NCBI RefSeq assembly: GCF_026559675.1
Contig: NZ_CP092891.1
Coordinates: forward strand, 2,604,001-2,668,000
From: Microbacterium oxydans
Lineage (GTDB): Bacteria; Actinomycetota; Actinomycetes; Actinomycetales; Microbacteriaceae
Reading direction: 5' to 3'
Length of the DNA: 64,000 nt
Below, in pieces: positions 51,388 to 60,561 of this stretch. A program made the position numbers and the translations under genes. Every line of letters begins with the position of its first letter. Positions within the stretch are counted from its first letter, which is position 1. The notes under the pieces are model-generated. The model was not told where the DNA came from. It saw only the letters and a list, made by a program, of their open reading frames with translations, and did no database searches.

Positions 51388-51393
51388 TGTCTC

Positions 51394-52602
51394 GTGGCGG
51401 GATATCGGGACCTTCTTCGCACGCCCGGAGTGGCGCGCATGATCGCGGCTCAGCTGACCGCGCGCTTCCCCAACGGGATGATGTCCCTCGCCATCCTGCT
51501 GCACGTCGAGCAGCAGACCGGGTCTTACGGATCCGCCGGTCTCGTCCTCGCCGCGACCAGTGTGGGCCAGGCCGTGGCCGGCCCCATCACGAGCCGCTGG
51601 ATGGGCGTCTGGGGCATGCGCCGCGTCCTCACCCTCACGCTCTCCGTCTGCGTCCTCGCCGTGCTGGGTCTCGCCACCCTCCCCCTCAACGTGCCGGGCT
51701 ACATGGCGCTCGGCATGGTGGCCGGGCTCTCCACCCCGCCGGTCCAGGCCGCGGTGCGCACGATCTACCCGAAGCTCGTGAACTCGTCGAACCTCACGCC
51801 GCTGTTCTCCCTCGACGCCTCGCTGCAGGAGATCATCTGGGTCCTGGCGCCGGTCGTCATCACCCTCGTCTCCACGCAGATCGGCACCACCGAGGGTCTG
51901 CTGCTGGTCGCCATCGTGCTCGTCGGCGGCGGCGCCTGGTTCATCCTCTCCCCCGAGGTCGGCCGGGTGCGCATCCCGCGCAGCCGGAACGCCCTGGGCA
52001 AGGTCGTGCTCAAGCCGCCCGTGCTGCTGGCCACCGTCATCGGCTTCCTGCTCATCGGGGCCTGCTCGGCGGTCGAGGTCGGCGTGGTCGCCACGTTCGA
52101 GCATGGAAGCCTCACGGCCGGTCTCGTGCTCGCCGTGTTCTCCGCTGGAAGCCTCGCCGGGGGCCTGGCCTTCGGCCACATCCCGATCGGTCCGTGGGCC
52201 ATGGCCCGCCGACTGCTGATCGTCACCGTCGGGCTCGGCCTGACCATGGTCATGCTGAACGTCTTCTGGCTGGGCGGGACCCTGATCCTCGCCGGCATCG
52301 GCATCGCCCCCGCACTCGCCGTCCTCTTCGCCATCACCTCGGCCAGCGTGAAGTTCAGCGAGACCGCCGAGGCGTTCGGCTGGGCCGGAACCGGCCAGCT
52401 CATCGGCGCCGCCGCCGGGTCCGCCGTCGCGGGCTTCCTCGTCGACGTCGGCGACTGGCGCGGCGCGTACCTCGCCGCCACGATCTTCGCGGCCGCCGGC
52501 CTGCTCGTCTCCATCGTCTTCGTCCGTTCCTTCCCCGATCTGCGTCACCGCGACGCGAGCCCGCATCCCGACACCGAACCCCTGGCGGTCACTCCTTCAT
52601 GA
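51394..52602 (+). CDS. MFS transporter
   Basis: A 402-residue, 12-helix major facilitator. ARMIAAQLTARFPNGMMSLA is helix 1, SRWMGVWGMRRVLTLTLSVC contains the loop 2-3 motif, and the second half begins after a cytoplasmic loop with RIPRSRNALGKVVLKPPVLL. It resembles uncharacterised actinobacterial permeases (exporter-like). Its stop overlaps the PfkB kinase gene by four bases (ATGA), so a shared substrate is conceivable but not shown. Confidence 0.87.
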   Translation: MAGYRDLLRTPGVARMIAAQLTARFPNGMMSLAILLHVEQQTGSYGSAGLVLAATSVGQAVAGPITSRWMGVWGMRRVLTLTLSVCVLAVLGLATLPLNVPGYMALGMVAGLSTPPVQAAVRTIYPKLVNSSNLTPLFSLDASLQEIIWVLAPVVITLVSTQIGTTEGLLLVAIVLVGGGAWFILSPEVGRVRIPRSRNALGKVVLKPPVLLATVIGFLLIGACSAVEVGVVATFEHGSLTAGLVLAVFSAGSLAGGLAFGHIPIGPWAMARRLLIVTVGLGLTMVMLNVFWLGGTLILAGIGIAPALAVLFAITSASVKFSETAEAFGWAGTGQLIGAAAGSAVAGFLVDVGDWRGAYLAATIFAAAGLLVSIVFVRSFPDLRHRDASPHPDTEPLAVTPS

Positions 52603-53519
52603 GCACTCCCTCCTCCTCGACGTCCGTTCCCGAGATCGTCTGCATCGGCGAGACCATGGCGCTGATCACCCCGACGGATGCCGGCCTCGCCGAAGCCACG
52701 CACGCGACGGTCGGCCTCGCCGGCGCGGAGTCCAACGTGTCCGCCGGCGTCGCCGCCACGGGGCACCGGGTCGCCTGGGCCTCGCGTCTGGGCGACGACC
52801 CGCTCGGGGACCGCATCGCCACCGAGCTCGAGCGACGCGGCGTCGAGCTGTGGGTCGAGCGCGACGGCTCCGCCCCCACCGGGGTCATGTTCAAGGATCC
52901 GGGTGTCGAGTCCTCGCGCGTCTACTACTACCGCAGCGGATCGGCCGCCTCCCGCATGGAGCCGGGCTTCCTGACGGCGGAGCGCCTCGAGGGCGTGCGC
53001 ATCGTGCACACCACCGGGATCACGCCCGCGCTCTCGACCTCTTGCCGGGAGATGGTCGACCGGCTCTTCGACGACGCCCGGGCGGCGAACGCCCTCGTGT
53101 CCTTCGACGTCAACGACCGCCGCCCGCTGTGGAGCAGGGAGGACGCGGCGGAGACGCTCGCCCGCCTGGCGGACGCCGCCGACATCACCTTCGTCGGTCG
53201 CGACGAGGCCGAGCGTATCTGGGGCACCGTGACGCCCGCCGAGATCCGCGCGTTCCTCCCGAACTGCGCCCTGTTGATCGTCAAGGACGGCGACGTCGGC
53301 GCGACCGCCTTCGACGGCGACGCCGAGCCGGTGTTCGTCCCCGCCCCCGTGGTCGACGTCGTGGAGCCGGTCGGTGCGGGCGACGCCTTCGCCTCCGGCT
53401 TCCTGGCGGCGACGCTCGACGGCGCCGACCTCGCCGCCCGCCTGTCGGCCGGACACGCCGCCGCGGAGCGCGTGCTGACGATCGCGGCCGACCTCCCGCC
53501 GCTCTCGCCTCTCGTCTGA
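52599..53519 (+). CDS. PfkB-family carbohydrate kinase (2-keto-3-deoxygluconate kinase-like)
   Basis: A 306-residue ribokinase-fold kinase. IVCIGETMALITPTDAGLAE and VGLAGAESNVSAGVAATGHR are N-terminal substrate motifs; PVGAGDAFASGFLAATLDGA holds the catalytic Asp of PfkB signature 2. FDVNDRRPLWS and YYYRSGSAASRM resemble KDG kinases. Overlaps the MFS gene, making a two-gene operon. Phosphorylates a sugar or sugar acid; identity uncertain. Confidence 0.9.
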   Translation: MSTPSSSTSVPEIVCIGETMALITPTDAGLAEATHATVGLAGAESNVSAGVAATGHRVAWASRLGDDPLGDRIATELERRGVELWVERDGSAPTGVMFKDPGVESSRVYYYRSGSAASRMEPGFLTAERLEGVRIVHTTGITPALSTSCREMVDRLFDDARAANALVSFDVNDRRPLWSREDAAETLARLADAADITFVGRDEAERIWGTVTPAEIRAFLPNCALLIVKDGDVGATAFDGDAEPVFVPAPVVDVVEPVGAGDAFASGFLAATLDGADLAARLSAGHAAAERVLTIAADLPPLSPLV

Positions 53520-53529
53520 TCGCCGGTCG

Positions 53530-53535
53530 TAGGCT
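53530..53535 (+). promoter_or_regulatory. -10 hexamer TAGGCT for the hydrolase gene
   Basis: TAGGCT, six bases, then ATG at 53542: leaderless spacing. Confidence 0.6.
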
Positions 53536-53541
53536 GGTGCC

Positions 53542-54300
53542 ATGCCTGCACCGCTCACCCTGCCCCGCATCTCCTGGGGCGCCCCGTCGGCCTCTCGACG
53601 CGCGCTCCTCGTCCACGGGCTGGGGTCCTCCGGCGCGCTGATGTGGCGACTCGGCGATGCCCTCGCCGAAGCGGGATGGCACGCGACGGCCGTCGATCTA
53701 CGAGGACACGGCGACGCTCCGCGCTCCCTCGACTACACGGTCGCCGCGTTCGGAGCCGATCTCGCCGCCGCCCTGCCCGAGGGCGCCGACGCCTGGGACG
53801 CGGTCATCGGCCACTCCCTGGGCGGTGCCGCCAGCACGGTCGCCGCGGCATCCGCCCCCGAATGGACCCGTCGGCTCGTCCTCATCGACCCCGCGATCCA
53901 CGTCGACGGGCGCGACGCCGCGATCGTGCGCAAGAGCCAGGAGCGCGCGTTCGCCGACACCCGGCTCGAGGTCGTGCAGCAGGAGCATCCGCACTGGCAC
54001 CCGCAGGACCAGGAGCTCAAGGTCGACGCGGTGCTGCGCGCGAGCGCCTGGGCCGTCGAGCAGACCAGCGTCCAGAACCAGCCCTGGGACGTGCGAGCCG
54101 ATGCCGCACGCCTCACGGTTCCCACGCACGTGATCGGCGCCGACCCCGCCGCCTACAGCATCTTCACGGGAGACCTCGCCGACGAGGTCCTCGCCGCGAA
54201 CCCCCTGATCACCCTGTCCGTCGTCGAGGGCGCAGGGCACTCCCTGCACCGCGACCGCCCGGAGGAATCCATCCGGCAACTCCTGGAGGCACTGAAGTGA
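53542..54300 (+). CDS. Alpha/beta-fold hydrolase
   Basis: A 252-residue hydrolase. LLVHGLGSSGALMWRLGDAL forms the oxyanion region, VIGHSLGGAAS the nucleophile elbow with its Ser, and GAGHSLHRDRP the catalytic His near the C-terminus. Family members cleave esters, lactones or thioesters. Its stop is overlapped by the acyl-CoA dehydrogenase start (GTGA), which suggests work on the same acyl compound. Confidence 0.9.
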   Translation: MPAPLTLPRISWGAPSASRRALLVHGLGSSGALMWRLGDALAEAGWHATAVDLRGHGDAPRSLDYTVAAFGADLAAALPEGADAWDAVIGHSLGGAASTVAAASAPEWTRRLVLIDPAIHVDGRDAAIVRKSQERAFADTRLEVVQQEHPHWHPQDQELKVDAVLRASAWAVEQTSVQNQPWDVRADAARLTVPTHVIGADPAAYSIFTGDLADEVLAANPLITLSVVEGAGHSLHRDRPEESIRQLLEALK

Positions 54301-55457
54301 GCGACTTCGACCCGACCGCGTTCCTTCCCGACGATCTGATCGAGCGGATCCGGGAGCGCGCTCCGATCCATGACCGCGAGAACACCTTCCCCCAGGAGGA
54401 CCTCGACGAACTCCGCGCCGCCGGCTACCTGTCGATCCTGGTGCCGACGGAGCGCGGAGGCGCGGGACTCGGACTCGCCGAGGCCGCGATCCTGCAGCAG
54501 CGTCTCGCGGGTGCCGCGCCGGCGACGGCCCTGGCCATCAACATGCACCTCGTGTGGACGGGCGTCGCGAAGGTCTTCTCCGACCGCGGCGTGCCCGGGC
54601 TGGAATTCGTGCAGGACGGCGCGGTCGCGGGCGAAGTCTTCGCCTTCGGCATCAGCGAGGGCGGCAACGACCTGGTCCTGTTCGGCAGCGACACCGCGGC
54701 CGTGCCCGACGCCGACGGCGGCTACGCGTTCACCGGCACCAAGATCTTCACCTCGCTCGCGCCGGTCTGGACGCAGCTGGGCCTGCACGGTCTCGACACC
54801 ACCAGTCCCGATGCCCCGAAGCTCGTGTTCGCCTTCGCCGAGCGGACGGATGCCGTCACCACCTCCGACGACTGGGACACCCTGGGCATGCGGGGCACGC
54901 AGAGCCGGACCACGCGGTTGAACGGCGCGACGGCGGATGCCGCGCATGTGGTGCGACGCATCGATCCCGGTCCGAGCCCCGACCCGATCGTGTTCGGCAT
55001 CTTCTCGGTCTTCGAGATCCTCCTCGCCTCGGTCTACACCGGCATCGCCCGGCGCGCGCTGGAGCTCGCGGTGTCGACCGCGCAGAAGCGGCACTCGAAG
55101 AAGACCGGACTCGCGTACAGCCAGGACCCGGACATCCGCTGGCGCATCGCCGACATGGGCCTCGCCTACGACGCGCTGCCGCCGCAGATCGCCGCGCTGG
55201 CCCGCGATGTGGACGAGCTCGTCGACAACGGCGGCCGCTGGTTCCCGCTGCTCTCCGGGGTCAAGCACCGGGCGATCACGATGGCCAAGCACGTCGTGGA
55301 CGAGGCGATGCTCGTCGCGGGCGGCGGCTCCTACTTCTCGGCGAACGAGCTCTCCAGGCTCTACCGCGACGTCCTCGCCGGCGCCTTCCATCCCTCCGAC
55401 CCGGAATCCGCGCACGCGACCGCGGCGAGCGCACTGCTCGGCCCTCTCGAGAGCTGA
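54297..55457 (+). CDS. Acyl-CoA dehydrogenase family flavoenzyme
   Basis: A 386-residue FAD enzyme. The N-terminal helical domain has NTFPQEDLDELRAAGYLSIL; the middle beta domain has FAFGISEGGNDLVLFG and YAFTGTKIFTSLAPVW; the C-terminal bundle has LASVYTGIARRALELAV. The usual catalytic Glu of straight-chain dehydrogenases cannot be placed with confidence. It could oxidise acyl-CoA or act as a DszC-like or nitroalkane-type flavin oxidase. GTG start fixed by overlap with the hydrolase. Confidence 0.87.
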   Translation: MSDFDPTAFLPDDLIERIRERAPIHDRENTFPQEDLDELRAAGYLSILVPTERGGAGLGLAEAAILQQRLAGAAPATALAINMHLVWTGVAKVFSDRGVPGLEFVQDGAVAGEVFAFGISEGGNDLVLFGSDTAAVPDADGGYAFTGTKIFTSLAPVWTQLGLHGLDTTSPDAPKLVFAFAERTDAVTTSDDWDTLGMRGTQSRTTRLNGATADAAHVVRRIDPGPSPDPIVFGIFSVFEILLASVYTGIARRALELAVSTAQKRHSKKTGLAYSQDPDIRWRIADMGLAYDALPPQIAALARDVDELVDNGGRWFPLLSGVKHRAITMAKHVVDEAMLVAGGGSYFSANELSRLYRDVLAGAFHPSDPESAHATAASALLGPLES

Positions 55458-55468
55458 GCCGTTTTCAC

Positions 55469-55508
55469 CCGATTCCGCTGACCAGACACTCCGATACCGC
55501 GGAATCGG
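55469..55508. promoter_or_regulatory. Three-half-site operator upstream of the Lrp gene
   Basis: CCGATTCCGC (55469-55478) and CCGATACCGC (55491-55500) are direct repeats exactly 22 bases apart; GCGGAATCGG (55499-55508) is the inverted copy of the first. The last two overlap to form an 18-bp near-palindrome (8 of 9 pairs). Two-turn phasing suits an oligomeric Lrp/AsnC protein binding its own promoter. Confidence 0.6.
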
Positions 55509-55543
55509 TTGCCTGACGACCTCGTGAGTGCGAGGATCGCACC

Positions 55544-56011
55544 ATGGGTTCGATGAAGAAGCATCCCTCGCTCGATGCCATCTCCAAGACGATCATCGAG
55601 CTGCTCCAGGAGGACGGGCGCCGTTCGTACTCCGACATCGGGCGAGCGGTGGGGCTCAGCGAGGCCGCCGTCCGACAGCGCGTACAGCGACTGACCGAGT
55701 CGGGCGTGATGCAGATCGTCGCGGTCACCGATCCGATGCAGCTGGGCTTCCACCGCCAGGCCATGATCGGCGTGCGCGTGTCCGGCGATGCGCGCCGCGT
55801 CGCCGAGGCGATCTCCGCGATCGACGCCGTCGACTACGTCGTCATCACGGTCGGCTCCTTCGACGTGCTGGCCGAGGTCGTCTGCGAGGACGACGACGAT
55901 CTGCTCGCCCTCATCAACGACGTCATCCGCCCCATCGAGGGCGTCCTCTCCACCGAGACCTTCATCTACGCCAAGCTGCAGAAGCAGCTCTACAACTGGG
56001 GGACCAGATGA
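55544..56011 (+). CDS. Lrp/AsnC-family transcriptional regulator of the aminotransferase gene
   Basis: A 155-residue regulator: winged helix (DAISKTIIELLQEDGRRSYS, IGRAVGLSEAAVRQRVQRL) and RAM domain (DYVVITVGSFDVLAEVVCED). Its stop overlaps the class III aminotransferase start as ATGA, and it follows repeated CCGAT(T/A)CCGC half-sites. A local feed-forward regulator of amino-donor catabolism is likely. A short GTGCGA-GGA-TCGCAC hairpin (55528-55542) lies just before the ATG. Confidence 0.9.
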   Translation: MGSMKKHPSLDAISKTIIELLQEDGRRSYSDIGRAVGLSEAAVRQRVQRLTESGVMQIVAVTDPMQLGFHRQAMIGVRVSGDARRVAEAISAIDAVDYVVITVGSFDVLAEVVCEDDDDLLALINDVIRPIEGVLSTETFIYAKLQKQLYNWGTR

Positions 56012-57402
56012 GCACCGCACGCACCATCCCGTCGGAGTCCGCACTGCAGACGATGGCCAAGGACCATCTCTGGATGCACTTCACCCGGCAGTCGACGATG
56101 GCCGAGTCCGGCGTTCCCATCATCGTCAAGGGCGACGGTCATCGGATCTGGGACGCGAAGGGCAAGGAGTACTTCGACGGACTGGCCGGGCTCTTCGTCG
56201 TGAACGCCGGGCACGGGCGGCGCCGCCTGGCGGAGGCCGCGGCGGCGCAGGCATCCGAGCTGTCGTTCTTCCCCCTGTGGTCGTACGCGCACCCGGCGGC
56301 GATCGAGCTGGCGGACCGACTCGCCGACGAGGCGCCGGGCGATCTCAACCGCGTCTTCTTCTCCACCGGCGGCGGCGAGGCGGTCGAGACCGCGTTCAAG
56401 CTGGCCAAGCACTACTGGAAGCTGCAGGGCAAGCCCGCCAAGCACAAGGTCATCTCGCGGGCGGTGGCGTATCACGGCACGCCACAGGGCGCCCTGGCGA
56501 TCACCGGCATCCCGGCCATGAAGTCGATGTTCGAGCCGGTCACCCCCGGCGGCTTCCGCGTGCCGAACACCAACTTCTACCGCGCGGCCGAGATGGGCGG
56601 ACCCGCCGACGACCTCGAGGCCTTCGGTCGCTGGGCGGCCGACCGCATCGAGGAGATGATCCTGTTCGAAGGGGCGGACACCGTCGCCGCGGTCTTCCTG
56701 GAGCCGGTGCAGAACTCCGGCGGCTGCTTCCCGCCCCCTCCGGGCTACTTCGCCCGCGTCCGCGAGATCTGCGACCGCCACGACGTGCTGCTGGTGTCCG
56801 ACGAGGTCATCTGCGCCTTCGGCCGTCTCGGGCACACCTTCGCCTGCACCGGACTCGGGTACGTTCCCGACATGATCACGTGCGCCAAGGGGATGACGAG
56901 CGGCTACTCCCCCATCGGGGCGACCATCGTCAGCGACCGCATCTACGAGCCCTTCTCGCACGGCGACGTCTCCTTCCCGCACGGCTACACGTTCGGCGGA
57001 CACCCGGTGTCGGCCGCGGTCGCGCTGGAGAACCTCGCGATCTTCGACGAGGAGGGCCTGAACGCCCATGTGCGCGAGAACTCCCCGCTGTTCCGCGCCG
57101 AGCTCGAGAAGCTGCATGACCTGCCGCTGGTCGGCGATGTGCGCGGCGACGGGTACTTCTTCGGCATCGAGCTCGTGAAGGACAAGGCCACCAAGGAGAC
57201 CTTCGACGACGCCGAGTCCGAGCGGCTGCTGCGCGGCTTCCTCTCCCCTGCGCTGTTCGAGGCCGGGCTGTACTGCCGCGCCGACGACCGCGGCGACCCC
57301 GTGATCCAGCTCGCACCACCGCTCACCGTCGGCCCCGCGGAGTTCCGCGAGATCGAGCAGATCCTGCGGGATGTGCTGACGCGCGCGCAGTCGGTGCTCT
57401 GA
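56008..57402 (+). CDS. Class III PLP aminotransferase (omega-amino acid:pyruvate type)
   Basis: A 464-residue fold-type I transaminase. RIWDAKGKEYFDGLAGLFVV and NAGHGRRRLAEAA open the fold; VFFSTGGGEAVETAFKLAKH binds the PLP phosphate; VLLVSDEVICAFGRLG carries the PLP-ring Asp; and CAKGMTSGYSPIGA has Lys294. The long N-terminal part and HLWMHFTRQ resemble beta-alanine/putrescine/omega-amino acid:pyruvate aminotransferases. Coupled to the Lrp gene. Its likely product is a semialdehyde for the downstream dehydrogenase. Confidence 0.9.
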   Translation: MSTARTIPSESALQTMAKDHLWMHFTRQSTMAESGVPIIVKGDGHRIWDAKGKEYFDGLAGLFVVNAGHGRRRLAEAAAAQASELSFFPLWSYAHPAAIELADRLADEAPGDLNRVFFSTGGGEAVETAFKLAKHYWKLQGKPAKHKVISRAVAYHGTPQGALAITGIPAMKSMFEPVTPGGFRVPNTNFYRAAEMGGPADDLEAFGRWAADRIEEMILFEGADTVAAVFLEPVQNSGGCFPPPPGYFARVREICDRHDVLLVSDEVICAFGRLGHTFACTGLGYVPDMITCAKGMTSGYSPIGATIVSDRIYEPFSHGDVSFPHGYTFGGHPVSAAVALENLAIFDEEGLNAHVRENSPLFRAELEKLHDLPLVGDVRGDGYFFGIELVKDKATKETFDDAESERLLRGFLSPALFEAGLYCRADDRGDPVIQLAPPLTVGPAEFREIEQILRDVLTRAQSVL

Positions 57403-57422
57403 CCGTCGTAGGCAGCGGTCAG
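57399..57422. terminator. Small hairpin spanning two convergent stop codons
   Basis: CTGACCG (57399-57405) and CGGTCAG (57416-57422) form a perfect 7-bp stem with a 10-base loop. The stem contains the TGA of the aminotransferase and, on the other strand, the TGA of the PucR gene. Possibly a compact bidirectional terminator; no T-run. Confidence 0.4.
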
Positions 57423-58960
57423 CCGGTCGGTGCCGTGCTCCGCCTCGCCAGAAGTGCAAGGTGGAGCGCCGCCAGCGTCTCTCCGTCGTCGAGGTCGGCG
57501 TCGAGCAGATCGCCGATCAGCGTGAGCCGCTGGTAGAAGACCGACCGTGAGAGATGGCTCGCCGCGGCCGCTGCGGAACGATTGCCGGGGTGGGTGACGA
57601 GCGCCGACAGCACGTCGAGCAGGTCGCCGCGACGGTCACGGTCGTACGCCACGACCGGTGCCAGCATCCGCTCGCTGTGCGCGAGCAGGCGCTGATCGTC
57701 ACGGAGCGAGGCGACGAAGCGCTCCAACGGACGGTCGTCGACGCGGCGCACGCGCGGTCCGGATTCGGAGCGGTCGCTCGCCGCCAGATCTCGCGCGGCG
57801 CGCAGCGAGGCGAGCAGCCCCAGCACGTCCTCGGCCGGAGGGCCGACGAAGATCGTGCGGGCGGGCCCCGCGATCCGCTCGGCGAGCGCATCGGTGAGCG
57901 GCGCCGATGCCGGGAGCGACAGCAGCGCGACGTCGTCATCCCCCACCCGCGCGGTGACCGCAGCGACCCCGAGCTGCGCGGCGCGGAAGGCGAGCTGTCG
58001 GCCCGGCTCCGTCCCGCGGGCGACGATGCCGTGGCACTGGCGCCCGGGGAACAGGAACCCGCTGGTCGCGAGGCGGGCTTCGATGTCATCCGGACTCGCG
58101 AAGCGCGCTCCGAGCAGATCGTCGATCAGTCCGCGCTGGGCGAGCAGCGACCACTCGGAGTCATCCCCGTCCGCGAGGCACCCGAAGGCGAGTGCCGTCG
58201 CTCCCTGCTCGAGCACGGTGAGCCGGCCGGCCGGATGCGTCGGACCGGGCAGTGCGAGCAGGGTCCCCCAGCGCACGCCGCGCGCCTGCACCGGCACACG
58301 ATCGGCGGAGCGCAGCTTTCCCAGGGCCTCGGCCACCGGCATCCGCAGCGTCTCGTGCGCGATGACCTCGCGCGCCAGATTCTCCAGCACGACCGGCGCA
58401 CCGAGCGCTCGCGCCGTCTCGGCGACGACGACATCGGCGGGTGCGCCCCGCAGGCTGAGCGCGGTGAAGAGCTCGTGCAGGTGCTGACGTTCGCGCAGCG
58501 CCATGGTCTGCGCGGCGATCAGCGCCCGGTGCACGGCCTCGGTGAGGGCGACGAACTTGATCTCGCTGGTCAGCGCGATCAGAGCGAGCCCGCGCTCGGC
58601 GCACACCTCGACGACGGCGTCCGGGATGCGGGCCTGGCCGGAGCCGAGCTCGACCACGATGCCCGCGACCCCCGCCCGGTGCAGTCCGAGGGCGAAGGCA
58701 CGCAGCTCCTCGGCACCGGTCGGCCACCCGGCCCCCGTGCTGAGCAGCAGCTCGCCGCCGTCCAGCAGACGGGCGACTCCGGCACTGTCGGAGACGTGCA
58801 CCCAGCGCACCGCGGCATCGAGGGCATCTCCGCCGACGATCACGGCGGGGGCACCGGCCTGCACGACCGGCTCGGCGAGCACATCCGCCACGGTGAGCAG
58901 CGCGTCCGGACGCTCCGGACGATCTGTCCGATACGCATCAAAGTCCTGACGGTCTGACAT
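57419..58960 (-). CDS. PucR-family transcriptional regulator
   Basis: A 513-residue regulator. The N-terminal PucR ligand domain (LLTVADVLAEPVVQAGAPAV ... WVHVSDSAGVARLLDGGELL) covers about residues 20-145; a GAF-like middle region follows; and the C-terminal PucR HTH (RDRRGDLLDVLSALVTHPGN and SHLSRSVFYQRLTLIGDLL) ends the protein. PucR proteins activate purine, pyrimidine, GABA or polyamine catabolism. It is divergent from the semialdehyde dehydrogenase/aminotransferase genes and probably controls them. GGAGGGG precedes the ATG. Confidence 0.92.
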   Translation of the reverse strand: MSDRQDFDAYRTDRPERPDALLTVADVLAEPVVQAGAPAVIVGGDALDAAVRWVHVSDSAGVARLLDGGELLLSTGAGWPTGAEELRAFALGLHRAGVAGIVVELGSGQARIPDAVVEVCAERGLALIALTSEIKFVALTEAVHRALIAAQTMALRERQHLHELFTALSLRGAPADVVVAETARALGAPVVLENLAREVIAHETLRMPVAEALGKLRSADRVPVQARGVRWGTLLALPGPTHPAGRLTVLEQGATALAFGCLADGDDSEWSLLAQRGLIDDLLGARFASPDDIEARLATSGFLFPGRQCHGIVARGTEPGRQLAFRAAQLGVAAVTARVGDDDVALLSLPASAPLTDALAERIAGPARTIFVGPPAEDVLGLLASLRAARDLAASDRSESGPRVRRVDDRPLERFVASLRDDQRLLAHSERMLAPVVAYDRDRRGDLLDVLSALVTHPGNRSAAAAASHLSRSVFYQRLTLIGDLLDADLDDGETLAALHLALLARRSTAPTG

Positions 58961-59061
58961 CCCGTTCCCCTCCGCTGCTCTGTGATCCTTGAGAGGTATC
59001 AGCGTATCGAACCCCGGTCAGAGTGTTCGATCCGGCATTCTTCAGCCCTCGGAGGAACATC

Positions 59062-60546
59062 GTGGACATCGTCCGTCACGTCATCAACGGAGCGGAGACC
59101 GCAGCGGCGGCTCGCACCGGCCAGGTCTTCGATCCCGCCACCGGCCAGGTGTCGAAGCAGGTCGCGTTCGCCTCGACCGCCGAGGTGGAGTCCGCGATCG
59201 CCGCCGCCGCGGCCGCCCTGCCCGCCTGGCGCGAGACGAGCCTGATCAAGCGCGCCGACGTGTTCTTCCGCCTGCGCCAGCTGCTCAAGGAGCGCACCCC
59301 CGAGCTCGCCGCGATCGTCACGTCCGAGCACGGCAAGGTGCTCTCGGATGCGGCCGGCGAGGTGTCGCGCGGCATCGAGAACGTGGAGTTCGCCGCCGGC
59401 CTCGTGCACCTGCTCAAGGGCGAGCGCAGCGAACAGGTCTCCCGCGGCGTCGACGTGCACTCGGTCAAGCAGCCGGTGGGCGTGGTCGCGGCGATCACCC
59501 CGTTCAACTTCCCGGTCATGGTGCCGCTGTGGATGGTGGCCTCGGCGATCGCGTGCGGCAACGCCGTCGTCCTCAAGCCGAGCGAGAAGGACCCGTCGGC
59601 CTCTGTATGGCTCGCCAAGCTCTTCGCCGAGGCGGGACTGCCCGACGGCGTGCTCAACGTGGTCAACGGCGACAAGGAGGCCGTCGACGCGATCCTCGAT
59701 TCGCCCCGGGTCGACGCGGTCAGCTTCGTCGGCTCCACCCCGATCGCCCGCTCGATCTACCAGCGCGCCTCGGCCGCGGGCAAGCGGGTGCAGGCGCTCG
59801 GCGGCGCGAAGAACCACATGGTCGTGATGCCGGATGCCGACATCGACGCGGCGGCCGACGCCGCGGTCTCGGCCGCCTACGGTTCCGCCGGTGAGCGCTG
59901 CATGGCCGTCTCCGTGCTCGTCGCCGTCGGCGACATCGCCGATGATCTCGTCGCCGCGATCGCCTCGCGGATCGACGGGCTGACCATCGGTCCGGGGACC
60001 GAAGCCGCGAGCGAGATGGGTCCGCTCATCACGCGCGAGCACCGCGACAAGGTCGCCTCCTACGTCACGGGAGCCGCGGCCGAGGGAGCGACGGTCGTGG
60101 TCGACGGCACGCAGAAGGAGTTCGATTCCGAGGGCTTCTTCCTCGGCGTCAGCCTGATCGACCACGTCGCCCCGGGCATGAAGGTCTACGACGACGAGAT
60201 CTTCGGCCCGGTGCTGTCGGTCGTGCGCGTCGACACCTACGCCGACGCGGTGGCCCTCGTGAACGACAACGCCTACGGCAACGGCACCGCGATCTTCACG
60301 CGCGACGGCGGCACGGCCCGCCAGTACGAGTTCGACATCGAGGTCGGCATGGTCGGCGTGAACGTGCCGATCCCGGTGCCGATCGGCGCGTACTCGTTCG
60401 GCGGATGGAAGGACTCGCTGTTCGGCGACTCGCACATCTACGGCCCGGAGTCGGTGCACTTCTACACGCGCTCCAAGGTCGTCACCACCCGCTGGCCCGA
60501 CCACACGTCCTCCCAGATCGACCTCGGCTTCCCGAGCAACCACTGA
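59062..60546 (+). CDS. mmsA: CoA-acylating methylmalonate-semialdehyde dehydrogenase
   Basis: A 494-residue aldehyde dehydrogenase of the MmsA type, which converts methylmalonate or malonate semialdehyde with CoA to propionyl- or acetyl-CoA and CO2. Catalytic Cys280 lies in YGSAGERCMAVSV; the cofactor region has AITPFNFPVMVPLWM and VSFVGSTPIARSIY. The C-terminal GVNVPIPVPIGAYSFGGWKD is diagnostic for MmsA. The GTG at 59062 with GGAGG upstream is preferred to an ATG at 59023. With beta-alanine transamination it would yield acetyl-CoA. Confidence 0.93.
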   Translation: MDIVRHVINGAETAAAARTGQVFDPATGQVSKQVAFASTAEVESAIAAAAAALPAWRETSLIKRADVFFRLRQLLKERTPELAAIVTSEHGKVLSDAAGEVSRGIENVEFAAGLVHLLKGERSEQVSRGVDVHSVKQPVGVVAAITPFNFPVMVPLWMVASAIACGNAVVLKPSEKDPSASVWLAKLFAEAGLPDGVLNVVNGDKEAVDAILDSPRVDAVSFVGSTPIARSIYQRASAAGKRVQALGGAKNHMVVMPDADIDAAADAAVSAAYGSAGERCMAVSVLVAVGDIADDLVAAIASRIDGLTIGPGTEAASEMGPLITREHRDKVASYVTGAAAEGATVVVDGTQKEFDSEGFFLGVSLIDHVAPGMKVYDDEIFGPVLSVVRVDTYADAVALVNDNAYGNGTAIFTRDGGTARQYEFDIEVGMVGVNVPIPVPIGAYSFGGWKDSLFGDSHIYGPESVHFYTRSKVVTTRWPDHTSSQIDLGFPSNH

Positions 60547-60561
60547 GAAGGAGCGATCACG

